From Microbacteriaceae bacterium PS02068 (GTDB lineage Bacteria > Actinomycetota > Actinomycetes > Actinomycetales > Microbacteriaceae): 59,306 bases of DNA. The notes under the pieces were generated by a model. The model was given only the letters and a program-made list of their open reading frames with translations, was not told the DNA's origin and did no database searches. The position numbers and the translations under genes were made by a program. Each line of letters starts with the position of its first letter. The stretch's first letter is position 1. Below are positions 33,309-41,594 of the stretch, in pieces. The DNA is taken from positions 1 to 59,306 of the forward strand of contig JASCPF010000013.1 in NCBI GenBank assembly GCA_029959325.1, written 5' to 3'.

Positions 33309-34268
33309 TCAGAGGTCGAGCTCCAGTCGAGTGCAACCGGGCTTGGCGCGAGAAACGCAAATCATCATCGTGCGCGACGACAACCGATCATTGGGGCTCA
33401 ATATCGAATCACGGTGCTCGACCTGACCGAGCAGCACGCGGGTTTCACACGACCCGCACGTGCCTTCCATACAGTCGCCGGGGACGATGACACCCTCGAA
33501 GTCCGCGGCCATGAGGATGCTCTCATCGGCGGGCACCACGAACTCGATGTCAGAGGCCGCTGCATAGACCGTGAACTCGACGTTTGCCGACTCGTCCGTC
33601 TCTTTCGGATGGAAATGCTCGAGATGCACATAGGGAAGGCGGTCTGGCGCGGACATCGCGGCCTCGACGCCGTCCATTAGTCGCTCGGGGCCACAGCAGT
33701 ACACACGCGTTCCGGCATCGAGCGCAGCGATCGCCGCCTCGATGTCGAAGCGCATTCCCTCGCTCGAGACGAAGACGTCGACACGACCAGGGAACTCTTC
33801 CTCGACCTCGGCGAGGTAGGCCATCGTCGCGCGGTCCCTGCCGAGGTACGCGAGCCGCCACGGCACACCCCGTCGGTCCGCTTCGCGGCACATCCCGATC
33901 ATGGGGGTGACACCGATCCCGCCCGCAATGAACAAGTAGGACTCGGCATCCACTACGGGGAAATGGTTGCGCGGCCCACTCGATTTCACGATGGCATCGA
34001 CCTGGAGGTTCTTCTCAATGAGCTTGGACCCGCCACGCCCCTCCGCCTCGACCAGAACCGCGACGACCCAGGTCTTGGAGCCGGGAGCGGACTCAACGAG
34101 CGAGTACTGCCTGATCAGGTCCGCGCCGAGGCGAAGATCAATGTGCGCACCCGCCTGCCACTTGGGCAAGGCCGTGCCGTCAGCGGAGGCCAACTCGAGT
34201 TCGATGATTGCCGGCGCGAGCTGGCGCCGCGCCACGACTCGCAGGGAGCGGATCGGCTCAGTCGACAT
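33309..34268 (-). CDS. Flavin/[2Fe-2S] oxidoreductase, probable E3 of CDP-dideoxyhexose synthesis
   Basis: 319 aa. N-terminal flavin domain with R-Q-Y-S-L-V (~52), NAD domain with G-G-I-G-V-T-P-M (~115) and Y-C-C-G-P-E-R-L-M (~190), and a C-terminal plant-type ferredoxin with Cys at about 266, 271, 274 and 304 (C-X4-C-X2-C-X29-C). This is the phthalate dioxygenase reductase order. It lies 12 nt after rfbG in an operon that also encodes the E1 dehydrase, which needs an NADH-dependent [2Fe-2S] reductase. The known Yersinia E3 (AscD) has the ferredoxin at the N-terminus. No oxygenase gene is nearby, so the E3 role is the best inference. Confidence 0.85.
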   Translation of the reverse strand: MSTEPIRSLRVVARRQLAPAIIELELASADGTALPKWQAGAHIDLRLGADLIRQYSLVESAPGSKTWVVAVLVEAEGRGGSKLIEKNLQVDAIVKSSGPRNHFPVVDAESYLFIAGGIGVTPMIGMCREADRRGVPWRLAYLGRDRATMAYLAEVEEEFPGRVDVFVSSEGMRFDIEAAIAALDAGTRVYCCGPERLMDGVEAAMSAPDRLPYVHLEHFHPKETDESANVEFTVYAAASDIEFVVPADESILMAADFEGVIVPGDCMEGTCGSCETRVLLGQVEHRDSILSPNDRLSSRTMMICVSRAKPGCTRLELDL

Positions 34269-34280
34269 AGCCGCGCTTCC

Positions 34281-35327
34281 TCAGAACCCGCGCGTCCACG
34301 ACGCGTCGCCGGCCAGCGCCGTGAATCGCTCTATCTGCCCGAGAGTCACCGCGCGGGCATCCGCGCCGGCCCGAACGAGACGCTCCCACTCGAGCGTCCA
34401 CTCGAGGCTCGCGGGGAAGGGCAGCGTGTTTTTCCATCCGAGCTCTCGTTTGGCCTTCGATGAGTCGAGGGTGAGCAACGCGGCCTCGTGGAGGTGGCTA
34501 CCACTACTCGCATCGACCCACCGCGCACCGTCGCCCCACAGCTCGGCCCCCGCGTCGGCGATCTGTCGGACGGTCTGAAAGCTGTCGGGGTCGGGACCGA
34601 AGTTCCAGGCGCCCGTTCCCGAACCCGAGAGCAGGGCATCGGCCACCGTGAGGTAGCCGCTCAGGCAGTCCAACACGTGCTGCCACGGGCGGACGGCATC
34701 GGGGTATCGGATGCTGACGGGCTCATCCTCTGCGAAGCCGCCAACGAGGTCGACGAGCAAGCGGTCCTTGCTCACGTCGCCGCCGCCGATGACATTGCCC
34801 GCGCGCGCGATCGCGGTGGGCACCCCCGGGAAGCTCGTGGTCCACGAATGGGTGAGGATGTCTGCCATCGCCTTGGACGCGCTGTAGGGGTCATCCCCAC
34901 CCAGAGCGTCCGACTCGACATAACCCGTGCTCTGGCCGATGTTGCGATACACCTTGTCTGTGGTCACGATGACGGCAGCCTTCGTCGCGGGGACGCCTTC
35001 AATGGCCTGCAGGACATTGAGAGTGCCGTCGACGTTCGTCTCGAACGTCGTGCGGGGGTCCGCGTAAGACTCGCGCACGAGCGGCTGGGCGGCGAGGTGC
35101 AGCACGAGATCAGCCCCGGTGGCGCCGATCGCGTATTCGAGGCCCGAGCGGTCCCTGATGTCGAGGCGGATGTCGTCTCGCAGGAGCGAAGAGACATCAG
35201 CGAGCTCGAAGAGGCCCCCCGGGAGAGGGTCAAGCGAAATCCCACTCACCTCATGCCCCCGGGATGCCAGGATCAGGCTCAGCCAAGATCCCTTGAAACC
35301 GGTGTGACCCGTGACCAGAATGTGCAT
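34281..35327 (-). CDS. rfbG: CDP-glucose 4,6-dehydratase
   Basis: 348 aa extended SDR making CDP-4-dehydro-6-deoxyglucose. V-T-G-H-T-G-F-K-G-S-W-L at the NAD site is characteristic of RfbG/DdhB (F-K-G rather than F-I-G). H-L-A-A-Q-P-L-V-R-E-S-Y follows near 77, then V-T-T-D-K-V-Y (~122) and Y-S-A-S-K (~148), and R-A-G-N-V-I-G-G-G-D. ATG starts 2 nt after the E1 stop, so the genes are coupled. Confidence 0.95.
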   Translation of the reverse strand: MHILVTGHTGFKGSWLSLILASRGHEVSGISLDPLPGGLFELADVSSLLRDDIRLDIRDRSGLEYAIGATGADLVLHLAAQPLVRESYADPRTTFETNVDGTLNVLQAIEGVPATKAAVIVTTDKVYRNIGQSTGYVESDALGGDDPYSASKAMADILTHSWTTSFPGVPTAIARAGNVIGGGDVSKDRLLVDLVGGFAEDEPVSIRYPDAVRPWQHVLDCLSGYLTVADALLSGSGTGAWNFGPDPDSFQTVRQIADAGAELWGDGARWVDASSGSHLHEAALLTLDSSKAKRELGWKNTLPFPASLEWTLEWERLVRAGADARAVTLGQIERFTALAGDASWTRGF

Positions 35328-35329
35328 GC

Positions 35330-36637
35330 TTACGCGGTCTTCGATGCCATGAACTCGCGGATCGACTCTGCGACGAAGTCGAGCATCGGGCGGGTGAGGC
35401 CCGGGAAAGTCCCGACCCAGAACGTGCGGTTCATGACGATGTCGGTGTTGGTCAGATCGCCCACGATACGGAAATCAACGTTGCGATAGGCCGGCTGCTT
35501 CGTCAGGTTGCCCGCAAACAGCAGGCGTGTACCAATCTTGCGTTCGCCGAGGAAGGACATGAGTTCCTCGCGGTCGGCGGGATGCGCGGGGTCAATCGTG
35601 ATCGGGTACCCGAACCACGACGGGTCAGAGTTCGGCGTCGCGACCGGGAGGATAAGCCCTTCGACGCCCTCCAGCTTGGAAGTGAGGTAGCGAAAGTTGT
35701 CCTTCCGGGCGTCTCCGAATCGATCAATCTTGTCGAGCTGAGACACGCCCAGCGCCGCCTGCATATCGGTGGCTTTGAGGTTGTAGCCAATGTGGCTATA
35801 GGTGTACTTGTGGTCGTAGCCGAAGGGGAGATCACCCAGCTGCCAGCCAAAGCGTTTGCCGCAGGTGTCGTCCTGGCCGGTCTCGCAGTAGCAGTCTCGG
35901 CCCCAGTCGCGGAACGACTCGACCTGCTTGCGGACGAGCGGCGACTTGACGAATACGGCACCGCCCTCACCCGTCGTGATGTGGTGCGCGGGGTAGAAGC
36001 TCACCGTCGCGGTGTCGCCGAAGCTCCCCGTCCGCTGACCGCGGTAGGTGGAACCGAGGGCATCGCAAGAGTCTTCTACGAGCCACAGACGATGTTCCTT
36101 GCACAGCTCCTGCACGGTATCGAGGTCGAAAGGATTGCCCAGGGTGTGCGCCATCATAATCGCACGTGTCTTCGGCCCGATCGCCTCGCGAAGACGATCG
36201 GAAATCGCATCGTAGGTACCCAGCTCGATGTCGACGACAACGGGACGAAGGCCGTTCTGGATGATCGGGTTCACGGTGGTCGGGAAGCCCGCGGCTACAG
36301 TCAGCACCTCGTCGCCAGGCTGGAGCGCTCGACGCCCGAGCTTGTGGCTCGTCAGGCCACTCAAAGCCACGAGGTTTGCGCTCGATCCGCTGTTGACGAA
36401 GAGCGCACTACGCGCTCCCACATAGTTTGCGAGCTTCTCCTCGAACTCACGGTGGAATCGACCGGAGGTCAGCCATCCATCAAGGGACGCATCCACCAAT
36501 GCGGCGTAGTCCGCAGGGTCGAGCACCTTCCCCGACACCGGAACTGTGCTTTCGCCTGGGATAAATGGCCGCTTTGCCAGCTGCTCCGCGGCAAACTCTT
36601 CAACCAGACCGAGGATCTGTTCTCTCGACACGCTCAC
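35330..36637 (-). CDS. rfbH: CDP-6-deoxy-4-hexulose 3-dehydrase (E1, PMP and [2Fe-2S] dependent)
   Basis: 435 aa, almost the length of Yersinia E1. An aminotransferase fold in which the PLP lysine is replaced by histidine: [13 protein letters not shown] with His at 218/219. Cysteines at 191, 249, 251 and 259 reproduce the E1 iron-sulfur spacing C-X57-C-X1-C-X7-C exactly. The enzyme removes the C3 hydroxyl of CDP-4-keto-6-deoxyglucose together with an E3 reductase. GTG 36637 was chosen over GTG 36631; a GGAG lies about 9 nt upstream. The longer open frame upstream has no E1 similarity. Confidence 0.96.
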   Translation of the reverse strand: MSVSREQILGLVEEFAAEQLAKRPFIPGESTVPVSGKVLDPADYAALVDASLDGWLTSGRFHREFEEKLANYVGARSALFVNSGSSANLVALSGLTSHKLGRRALQPGDEVLTVAAGFPTTVNPIIQNGLRPVVVDIELGTYDAISDRLREAIGPKTRAIMMAHTLGNPFDLDTVQELCKEHRLWLVEDSCDALGSTYRGQRTGSFGDTATVSFYPAHHITTGEGGAVFVKSPLVRKQVESFRDWGRDCYCETGQDDTCGKRFGWQLGDLPFGYDHKYTYSHIGYNLKATDMQAALGVSQLDKIDRFGDARKDNFRYLTSKLEGVEGLILPVATPNSDPSWFGYPITIDPAHPADREELMSFLGERKIGTRLLFAGNLTKQPAYRNVDFRIVGDLTNTDIVMNRTFWVGTFPGLTRPMLDFVAESIREFMASKTA

Positions 36638-36678
36638 TATGCTCGTTCTCCGTCTCCCGGCACGTGGGCCGACCCGAA

Positions 36679-36684
36679 AGTCTA
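36679..36684 (-). promoter_or_regulatory. TAGACT -10 candidate for rfbH-rfbG-E3
   Basis: In the 115-nt gap between rfbF and the E1 gene; it would give a leader of ~35 nt containing the GGAGA ribosome site. No -35 recognised. Confidence 0.3.
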
Positions 36685-36752
36685 CCCCGGCGAGGCTGCC
36701 GTCCCAGCTCGTGTGAAACGCGCGCCGCGCGCCGCACTCTGCTCGGCCGGGC

Positions 36753-37526
36753 TCACTCCCACATCTTCCAGGGAGCGCCCTTCTTCCACAGATCATTGAG
36801 CATCTGGGATTCGCGGTACGTGTCCATGGGTTGCCAGAACCCGTTGTGGCGGAAGGCGGACAGCTGGCCACGATCGGCAAGGGTATGAAGGGGACGCTCT
36901 TCCAACGGCATGGAATCCGGCCCCAGGTATTCGAAGACGCCGGGTTCGAAGATGAAGTAGCCGATGTTCACCCAGTCGTCGGTCTGCGGCTTCTCGCGGA
37001 AGGTCGCGACGCTGCCGTCGGCATCCATATCGATCACTCCGAAGCGGCTGTAAGGACGCGTTGTCGTCATGGTCGCGAGCTTCCCGTGCTCACGGTGGAA
37101 CGCTTGCAGTGCGACAACGTCGACATCCGCAATGCCGTCGCCGTAGGTGCACAGAAAGGGTTCGTCTCCGATGTACTTCTGGACACGCTGGATTCGTCCA
37201 CTCGTCTGCGTCTCGGCACCTGTGTACGCGACGGTGACCGTCCAGTCCAGCTCCTCGTGTTCGCCGTGGTAGGTGATCGATGCTTGGTCGCCGAGGTGCA
37301 CGGTGAAGTCTTTGTTGACGGCTCCGTAGTTCGCGAAATAGTTGGCGATGTGCTCGCTTTTGTAGCCTGTGCAGACGATGAATTCCTTGATCCCCTGAGA
37401 GCTGAGGATCTTCATGATGTGCCAGAGAACCGGCTTCCCACCAACCTCGACCATGGGCTTGGGGCGGAACTCGGTCTCTTCGCGCATGCGGGTGCCGAGG
37501 CCTCCCGCCAGTAGTACGGCTTTCAT
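36753..37526 (-). CDS. rfbF: Glucose-1-phosphate cytidylyltransferase
   Basis: 257 aa. Makes CDP-glucose from CTP and glucose 1-phosphate, entry step of CDP-3,6-dideoxyhexose synthesis. [13 protein letters not shown] at the N-terminus, [12 protein letters not shown] near 21-31, T-Y-G-D-G-I-A-D (~126-133) with the metal-binding Asp, and F-W-Q-P-M-D-T near the end. The R-x-E-E-T motif separates it from RmlA. ATG at 37526; TACACT lies about 52 nt upstream. Confidence 0.96.
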   Translation of the reverse strand: MKAVLLAGGLGTRMREETEFRPKPMVEVGGKPVLWHIMKILSSQGIKEFIVCTGYKSEHIANYFANYGAVNKDFTVHLGDQASITYHGEHEELDWTVTVAYTGAETQTSGRIQRVQKYIGDEPFLCTYGDGIADVDVVALQAFHREHGKLATMTTTRPYSRFGVIDMDADGSVATFREKPQTDDWVNIGYFIFEPGVFEYLGPDSMPLEERPLHTLADRGQLSAFRHNGFWQPMDTYRESQMLNDLWKKGAPWKMWE

Positions 37527-37577
37527 TTGAAACAGTCAACTTTCTGCGACGAACGCACGTCGGGCGAGGGCCGGTCA

Positions 37578-37583
37578 AGTGTA
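37578..37583 (-). promoter_or_regulatory. TACACT -10 candidate for rfbF
   Basis: Within the 114-nt divergent gap between rfbF and the epimerase gene. The same gap holds a perfect 6-nt-arm palindrome GTGGTC-GT-GACCAC at 37608-37621, which could be an operator for the dideoxyhexose genes in both directions; nothing more supports that. Confidence 0.3.
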
Positions 37584-37607
37584 TCCCACGGGTGTTTTTC
37601 GCCTACC

Positions 37608-37621
37608 GTGGTCGTGACCAC
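37608..37621. promoter_or_regulatory. Palindrome GTGGTC-GT-GACCAC in divergent gap
   Basis: 14-nt inverted repeat between the divergent rfbF and AscE-like genes, 19 nt before the ATG at 37641 and just ahead of its AGGAGG ribosome site. Operator function is a guess from position and symmetry. Confidence 0.25.
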
Positions 37622-37640
37622 TTGAGCACAGGAGGAGCCG

Positions 37641-38168
37641 ATGGCCCCAAACAACGAGCCGGCCCTGTTCAGCACCTTCCATGTCGGTGACGCCCGCGGC
37701 ACGTTCTCGAAGCCGTACAGCCACGCGTTCGGCGAAGTGCCCTTCACCATCCGCGAGTTGTTCTGGAGCACCTCCAGCCGTGGCACGGTCCGGGGCATGC
37801 ACCTTCAGCTCCCGCCAGCGGCTGCGGCAAAGCTGGTGTGGGTTTCAGCGGGCGAGATCGTCGACGTTCTCGTCGATGTCCGGCCCGGCCCGTCGTGGGG
37901 TGCGGTGCACCAGTATCGACTGTCGGCTGACGAGGGCACGGCGCTGCTCGTTCCCGTGGGCTTCGCGCACGGGTTCCAAGCCCAGATCGACGACACCATC
38001 GTCAACTACGCGCAGGATCGAGAGTTCTCGCCCGATCACGACGCAGGCATCAACTGGCGCTCCGCCGGGATCGAGTGGCCACTTCCCGTCTCGTCGACGT
38101 CTGCGCGCGACGACGCCCTCCCCGCGATCTCGGACTTCGAATCGCCGTTCGCGGGACCGCAGCGATGA
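37641..38168 (+). CDS. RmlC-like cupin, probable CDP-3,6-dideoxy-4-hexulose 5-epimerase (AscE-like)
   Basis: 175 aa. D-A-R-G-T-F-S-K-P-Y (~17-26), E-L-F-W-S-T-S-S-R-G-T-V-R-G-M-H-L-Q with the catalytic His at ~54, V-L-V-D-V-R-P-G-P-S-W-G and V-P-V-G-F-A-H-G-F. It belongs to the dTDP-4-dehydrorhamnose epimerase family, but a complete RmlC is already fused to RmlD elsewhere, and this gene is divergent from rfbF and overlaps the reductase gene. In Y. pseudotuberculosis ascarylose synthesis an RmlC homologue (AscE) epimerises C5. Strong AGGAGG ribosome site ahead of ATG 37641. Its presence argues for an L-sugar (ascarylose) rather than abequose, paratose or tyvelose. Confidence 0.8.
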   Translation: MAPNNEPALFSTFHVGDARGTFSKPYSHAFGEVPFTIRELFWSTSSRGTVRGMHLQLPPAAAAKLVWVSAGEIVDVLVDVRPGPSWGAVHQYRLSADEGTALLVPVGFAHGFQAQIDDTIVNYAQDREFSPDHDAGINWRSAGIEWPLPVSSTSARDDALPAISDFESPFAGPQR

Positions 38169-39037
38169 AGGTCGCCGTCACCGGGGCGACCGGATTCGTC
38201 GGCGGCGGACTCGTGCGCACGCTGCTGGCTCAGGGCCACGAGGTCGAGATCGTCGTCCGGAGTGCCTCAAGCCCCGCCGCGGTCGAACTGATCGCACTCG
38301 GCGCGAGGGTGGTCTCGCTAACCGATTCCGAGGATGCCTTCAGCGCGATCGAGGCGACCGGCGCGCAGGCAGTCGCGCACCTCGCCACGCACTATCTTCG
38401 AGCGCACGAGCCGCGCGACATCGGATCGCTCCTCCGCGCGAACGTCGAGTTCGGAACAGGTGTGCTCGAGGCTGCTGCGGCACTTTCTGCACCCGTGGTC
38501 ATGGCATCCAGCTTCTTTCAGTTCCGGCACGGAGTGCCGTACCCCTCCTCGCTGTACGCGGCGACGAAGCAGGCGTTCTCCACGATCGCGGCGTACTACC
38601 GCCTGGAGCGCGGGCTCGATGTGCGCGAGGTCGTGCTCTACGACACGTACGGCCCCACGGACATGCGCGACAAACTCATCCCGCTGCTCATTCACGCCGC
38701 CGTGCACGGCGACGAGGTGAAACTCGGCGCTGCGGCGCAGCCGATCAACCTGACCTACCTCGACGACGTCGGAGATGCTCTGGCGATTCTGCTCAGCACG
38801 CCCTCGCCCGCGCTGACGACGATTCGCGCTGAGTCGGCGACGACGGTTGCCGAGATCGTCGCCGAGGTAGGGCGGGTGACGGGAAGTCCGCTCAGGGCAC
38901 GGTTCAGCGAGGGCGCGCGCGCCAACGACCAGCCGCTCATCGCCGGCGACTTTCCCATTCCGCCCGGATGGGTTCCTCGGGTAAGCCTCGCCGAAGGTCT
39001 TTCGCGCACGATCGCGTGGGCAAACGCCACACGCTAG
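38165..39037 (+). CDS. SDR reductase, probable CDP-ascarylose synthase (AscF-like)
   Basis: 290 aa. V-T-G-A-T-G-F-V-G-G-G-L at the NAD(P)H site, H-L-A-T-H near 76, A-S-S-F-F-Q-F near 116 and Y-A-A-T-K near 138 as Ser-Tyr-Lys triad. Closest in type to the terminal 4-ketoreductases of CDP-dideoxyhexose pathways (AscF, RfbJ). ATG 38165 overlaps the epimerase stop (ATGA), which ties the two steps together. The open frame upstream of the ATG was rejected because it is inside the epimerase gene. Product stereochemistry at C4 cannot be read directly. Confidence 0.82.
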   Translation: MKVAVTGATGFVGGGLVRTLLAQGHEVEIVVRSASSPAAVELIALGARVVSLTDSEDAFSAIEATGAQAVAHLATHYLRAHEPRDIGSLLRANVEFGTGVLEAAAALSAPVVMASSFFQFRHGVPYPSSLYAATKQAFSTIAAYYRLERGLDVREVVLYDTYGPTDMRDKLIPLLIHAAVHGDEVKLGAAAQPINLTYLDDVGDALAILLSTPSPALTTIRAESATTVAEIVAEVGRVTGSPLRARFSEGARANDQPLIAGDFPIPPGWVPRVSLAEGLSRTIAWANATR

Positions 39038-39040
39038 TTG

Positions 39041-39889
39041 CTATGTCGCACGTCCGACTTTTTTGGCCGCCTTGCGGCTCGACCATTCGTTCACGGCCCG
39101 GCGTGCAACGAACTTCGCCGGAATCATGATGCGGGCTTTGGCTCGCTGCGCCGTCGTCAGCTTCACGCCACCATCGGCGATGCGGGTATCGACCCACGAG
39201 CGGAACTCGCGAAACTGCGCGTTTCCGACCGAGCTGGACCACGACGTCGCGCTGATCCGGAACCCCGCGTCGACCGACGGGAGGCCGACGAACGTTCCCA
39301 TCGCCAGCACCCGGGCGTACAGGTCGAGGTCGGTCAGGTAGGGAAACTCACGCGTGAAGGGAAGTGCAGCGACGAACGCGTCGCGCCTGATGAGCACTGC
39401 CGACGGCTCCCCGAACGCATTGGTCCCCGAGCTCACCGACCGCGCGAGCGCGTCGTGGCCGTCTCGCGCGCCGATCAATCCTCCCAGACCGTGGGAAGCG
39501 ATCACGACGTTGTCGTCGCTGTCAACGACGCGGCGCCGCGAAGCGACCATCACTGCACCCGATTCGCGAGCGGCGGTCAGCTGCCGGCCGATGCCTCCGG
39601 AGGTGACGAAGTCGTCGGCACACAGCAGCTTGACGAACGTCCCCGTCGCCTCCCTCGCCACCGCTGTCCAGTTCTCGCCAGCCGTGAGGTCTTCCGTTCC
39701 GGTGACAACCCGCACCCGCGGATCAGCCAGCGACGCCAGCCATTGCGCAGTGCCGTCGGTCGAGCAGTTGTCCCGAACGATGATCTCGGCATCGTCTGGA
39801 AGGTCGGCCAGAGCCGAGCGAATGGCCTCTGGCAGATATGGCATTCCATTTCGCACCGGGACGACGATCGACAGTTCAGGCGTGCTCAC
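39041..39889 (-). CDS. GT2 family glycosyltransferase
   Basis: 282 aa. L-S-I-V-V-P-V-R-N-G near residue 7, I-V-R-D-N-C-S-T-D-G-T (~36-46), L-L-C-A-D-D-F-V (~87-94) with the metal-binding D-D. C-terminal Arg/Lys-rich tail. GTG 39889 overlaps the GtrA stop as GTGA. Ends 3 nt from the convergent CDP-ascarylose reductase gene, so the dideoxyhexosyltransferase role is possible on proximity alone. Confidence 0.83.
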   Translation of the reverse strand: MSTPELSIVVPVRNGMPYLPEAIRSALADLPDDAEIIVRDNCSTDGTAQWLASLADPRVRVVTGTEDLTAGENWTAVAREATGTFVKLLCADDFVTSGGIGRQLTAARESGAVMVASRRRVVDSDDNVVIASHGLGGLIGARDGHDALARSVSSGTNAFGEPSAVLIRRDAFVAALPFTREFPYLTDLDLYARVLAMGTFVGLPSVDAGFRISATSWSSSVGNAQFREFRSWVDTRIADGGVKLTTAQRAKARIMIPAKFVARRAVNEWSSRKAAKKVGRAT

Positions 39890-40404
39890 GTTGACTCTTC
39901 CTGGGATGCCGCGGACGCGGGCTGATCGTGCGCGAAGACCTCGGCGAGGGGATCGCGCTCCGCCCCCGCCGGGTCCGAACGGCGGAACGAGAAGAAGCGA
40001 TGCCCGAAGTAGCTGAACAAGGTCGTCACCACGATGATGCAACCTTGTGCGACTATCCGTGGAACTCCGAGGGCGACGACCAATGGAAGCACGACCACAT
40101 TGATCGCCAAAGGGACCGCATAGACGCTTTCGAAGCGGACGAAATCGATGAGGGCGTGTCCGGTGACGCGGAACACGAACCGCCGATAGAGCACGAATGC
40201 CAGCAGCGACGCGATGGCGTGCGCGACCAGCAGAGTGACGACTGACGCAAGGACCTTCAATCCTTGGTTGTCCAAGGCCCGACCAAGAGTGAGGTCAAGC
40301 AAGACGAACACAAGGAAGCCGAAGGCCGTGTTGATCCCTCCCACGAGCAGGAATCGGAATCGATGGTCGCGCACAACTCTTTCAGCCACGTCTTTCAACG
40401 TCAC
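39886..40404 (-). CDS. GtrA family membrane protein
   Basis: 172 aa with four helices (~20-42, 50-72, 87-108, 114-133). F-R-F-L-L-V-G-G-I-N-T-A-F-G opens the domain as in GtrA; Y-R-x-F-V-F follows helix 2, and H-R-F-F-S-F-R-R closes it. GtrA proteins are thought to flip polyprenyl-phosphate sugars, working with a GtrB transferase; a GtrB-like gene is divergent at 40584. GTG 40404 has an AGAGGA ribosome site. The tail after residue 145 is acidic and low-complexity. Confidence 0.87.
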   Translation of the reverse strand: MTLKDVAERVVRDHRFRFLLVGGINTAFGFLVFVLLDLTLGRALDNQGLKVLASVVTLLVAHAIASLLAFVLYRRFVFRVTGHALIDFVRFESVYAVPLAINVVVLPLVVALGVPRIVAQGCIIVVTTLFSYFGHRFFSFRRSDPAGAERDPLAEVFAHDQPASAASQEEST

Positions 40405-40533
40405 GTGCGGTGTCCTCTCGGCCGGGGATTGCGGCAGGTCCGACCTGCATCTTCCACGGTACGCGATGCTCGCGCGTTGTCGCTGTCCACGCACTCGCAG
40501 TCGCAGGTTGCGGGAGACTGACTGCGTCGCTGA

Positions 40534-40539
40534 CACAAT
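40534..40539 (+). promoter_or_regulatory. CACAAT -10-like box upstream of GtrB-like gene
   Basis: CACAAT is followed by 7 nt and an ATG at 40547 that opens a 15-residue reading frame ending at 40594, overlapping the start of the GtrB-like gene in another frame. CACAAT followed by 6 nt and a start codon also precedes the PH-domain gene at 50747. Weak evidence. Confidence 0.25.
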
Positions 40540-40583
40540 GGACACCATGGAATCGCTCACCGAGACTGCGGACGGACACCGTC

Positions 40584-41594
40584 ATGCCCGATGACTCGAC
40601 TCGCTTCATACACCGCATCTCCGTCGTCATTCCTGTCTATCAGGGCGAAATGACTTTGGGCGCGGTCATCGACGAACTTCGACCGCTCACCGAGCAGTTT
40701 GTCACCGCCGACGGGCACGTCGCCGTCGTCGAAGAGGTCGTCCTGTCGTACGATCGTGGGCCCGATCGATCGGCCGAGATTGTCCGCATGCTCGAAGCCG
40801 AGACGTCGTGGATCAAAGCGATTTGGCTGAGCAGGAACTTCGGCCAGCACGCTGCCACCCTCGCAGGAATCGCGTCCTCCGGGGGCGATTGGATCGTGAC
40901 TCTTGACGAAGACGGGCAGCACGACCCCGCCTATATTGCGTCGATGCTCGACCGTGCGCTCCGCGAGAGGGCCGACGTGGTCTACGCGCGGCCGACCAAT
41001 GCTCCGCCGCACGGTGTCGTTCGCAACACCGCCTCACGACTGAGCAAGCGACTGCTCGAGGCTGTTTTCGGCGGCCGCGACGCCGAGAGCTTCAACAGTT
41101 ACCGTCTGATCCTGGGCGAAGTCGGTCGTAGCGTGGCAGCCTACGCGGGAACCGGTGTCTACCTGGACGTCGCCCTCGGCTGGGTTGCTGCGCGCATCGT
41201 GACAGCGCCTGTTGCGCTCCGCGAGGAGGGCGGCCGTCGCTCCGGATACTCATATCGCCGGCTGATGGCGCACTTCTGGCGCATGATTCTGACCTCGGGG
41301 ACGCGCGGACTACGCCTTGTCACTGTCGCAGGGCTGCTGTTCTTGACCGGTGGCGTCATCTATGCGGTCGTTCTGATCTCGATGCGCCTGGCTTCAGGAA
41401 ACATTCCCGAAGGGTGGACCTCTCTGATGGTGATGTTGGCCGTCGGCACGGGGATCGTCCTCATGTCGCTCGGAATCGTCGCGGAATACCTGGGGGTGGC
41501 GGTCAATATGGCACTCGGTAAGCCGTCGTACCTTATCGTCCGGGATCCCGATTCCGGCCCTCTTGGCCAGGGGGGATCTCGACCGCGTGAATAG
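40584..41594 (+). CDS. GtrB/ArnC-like polyprenyl-phosphate glycosyltransferase
   Basis: 336 aa. GT2 domain: S-V-V-I-P-V-Y-Q-G (~14), L-S-R-N-F-G-Q-H-A-A-T (~85-95), T-L-D-E-D-G-Q-H-D-P (~111-120), and the amphipathic S-G-Y-S-Y-R-R-L region. Two C-terminal helices (~245-270, 280-310) anchor it, as in GtrB and ArnC, which make polyprenyl-phosphate sugars. The second motif normally E-x-N-x-R has R-L-I-L. The divergent GtrA gene is its likely partner. ATG 40584 is the last possible start before the catalytic strand; no good ribosome site is present. Confidence 0.87.
   Translation: MPDDSTRFIHRISVVIPVYQGEMTLGAVIDELRPLTEQFVTADGHVAVVEEVVLSYDRGPDRSAEIVRMLEAETSWIKAIWLSRNFGQHAATLAGIASSGGDWIVTLDEDGQHDPAYIASMLDRALRERADVVYARPTNAPPHGVVRNTASRLSKRLLEAVFGGRDAESFNSYRLILGEVGRSVAAYAGTGVYLDVALGWVAARIVTAPVALREEGGRRSGYSYRRLMAHFWRMILTSGTRGLRLVTVAGLLFLTGGVIYAVVLISMRLASGNIPEGWTSLMVMLAVGTGIVLMSLGIVAEYLGVAVNMALGKPSYLIVRDPDSGPLGQGGSRPRE

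Noticed and set aside
36638..36752. Small RNA or riboswitch in the gap before the E1 gene
   Set aside because: No conserved riboswitch core or stable multi-stem structure was apparent; only a -10-like box.
37608..37621. Palindrome as a factor-independent terminator
   Set aside because: Only 6-bp arms and a 2-nt centre, placed directly before a ribosome site, so it does not fit a terminator.
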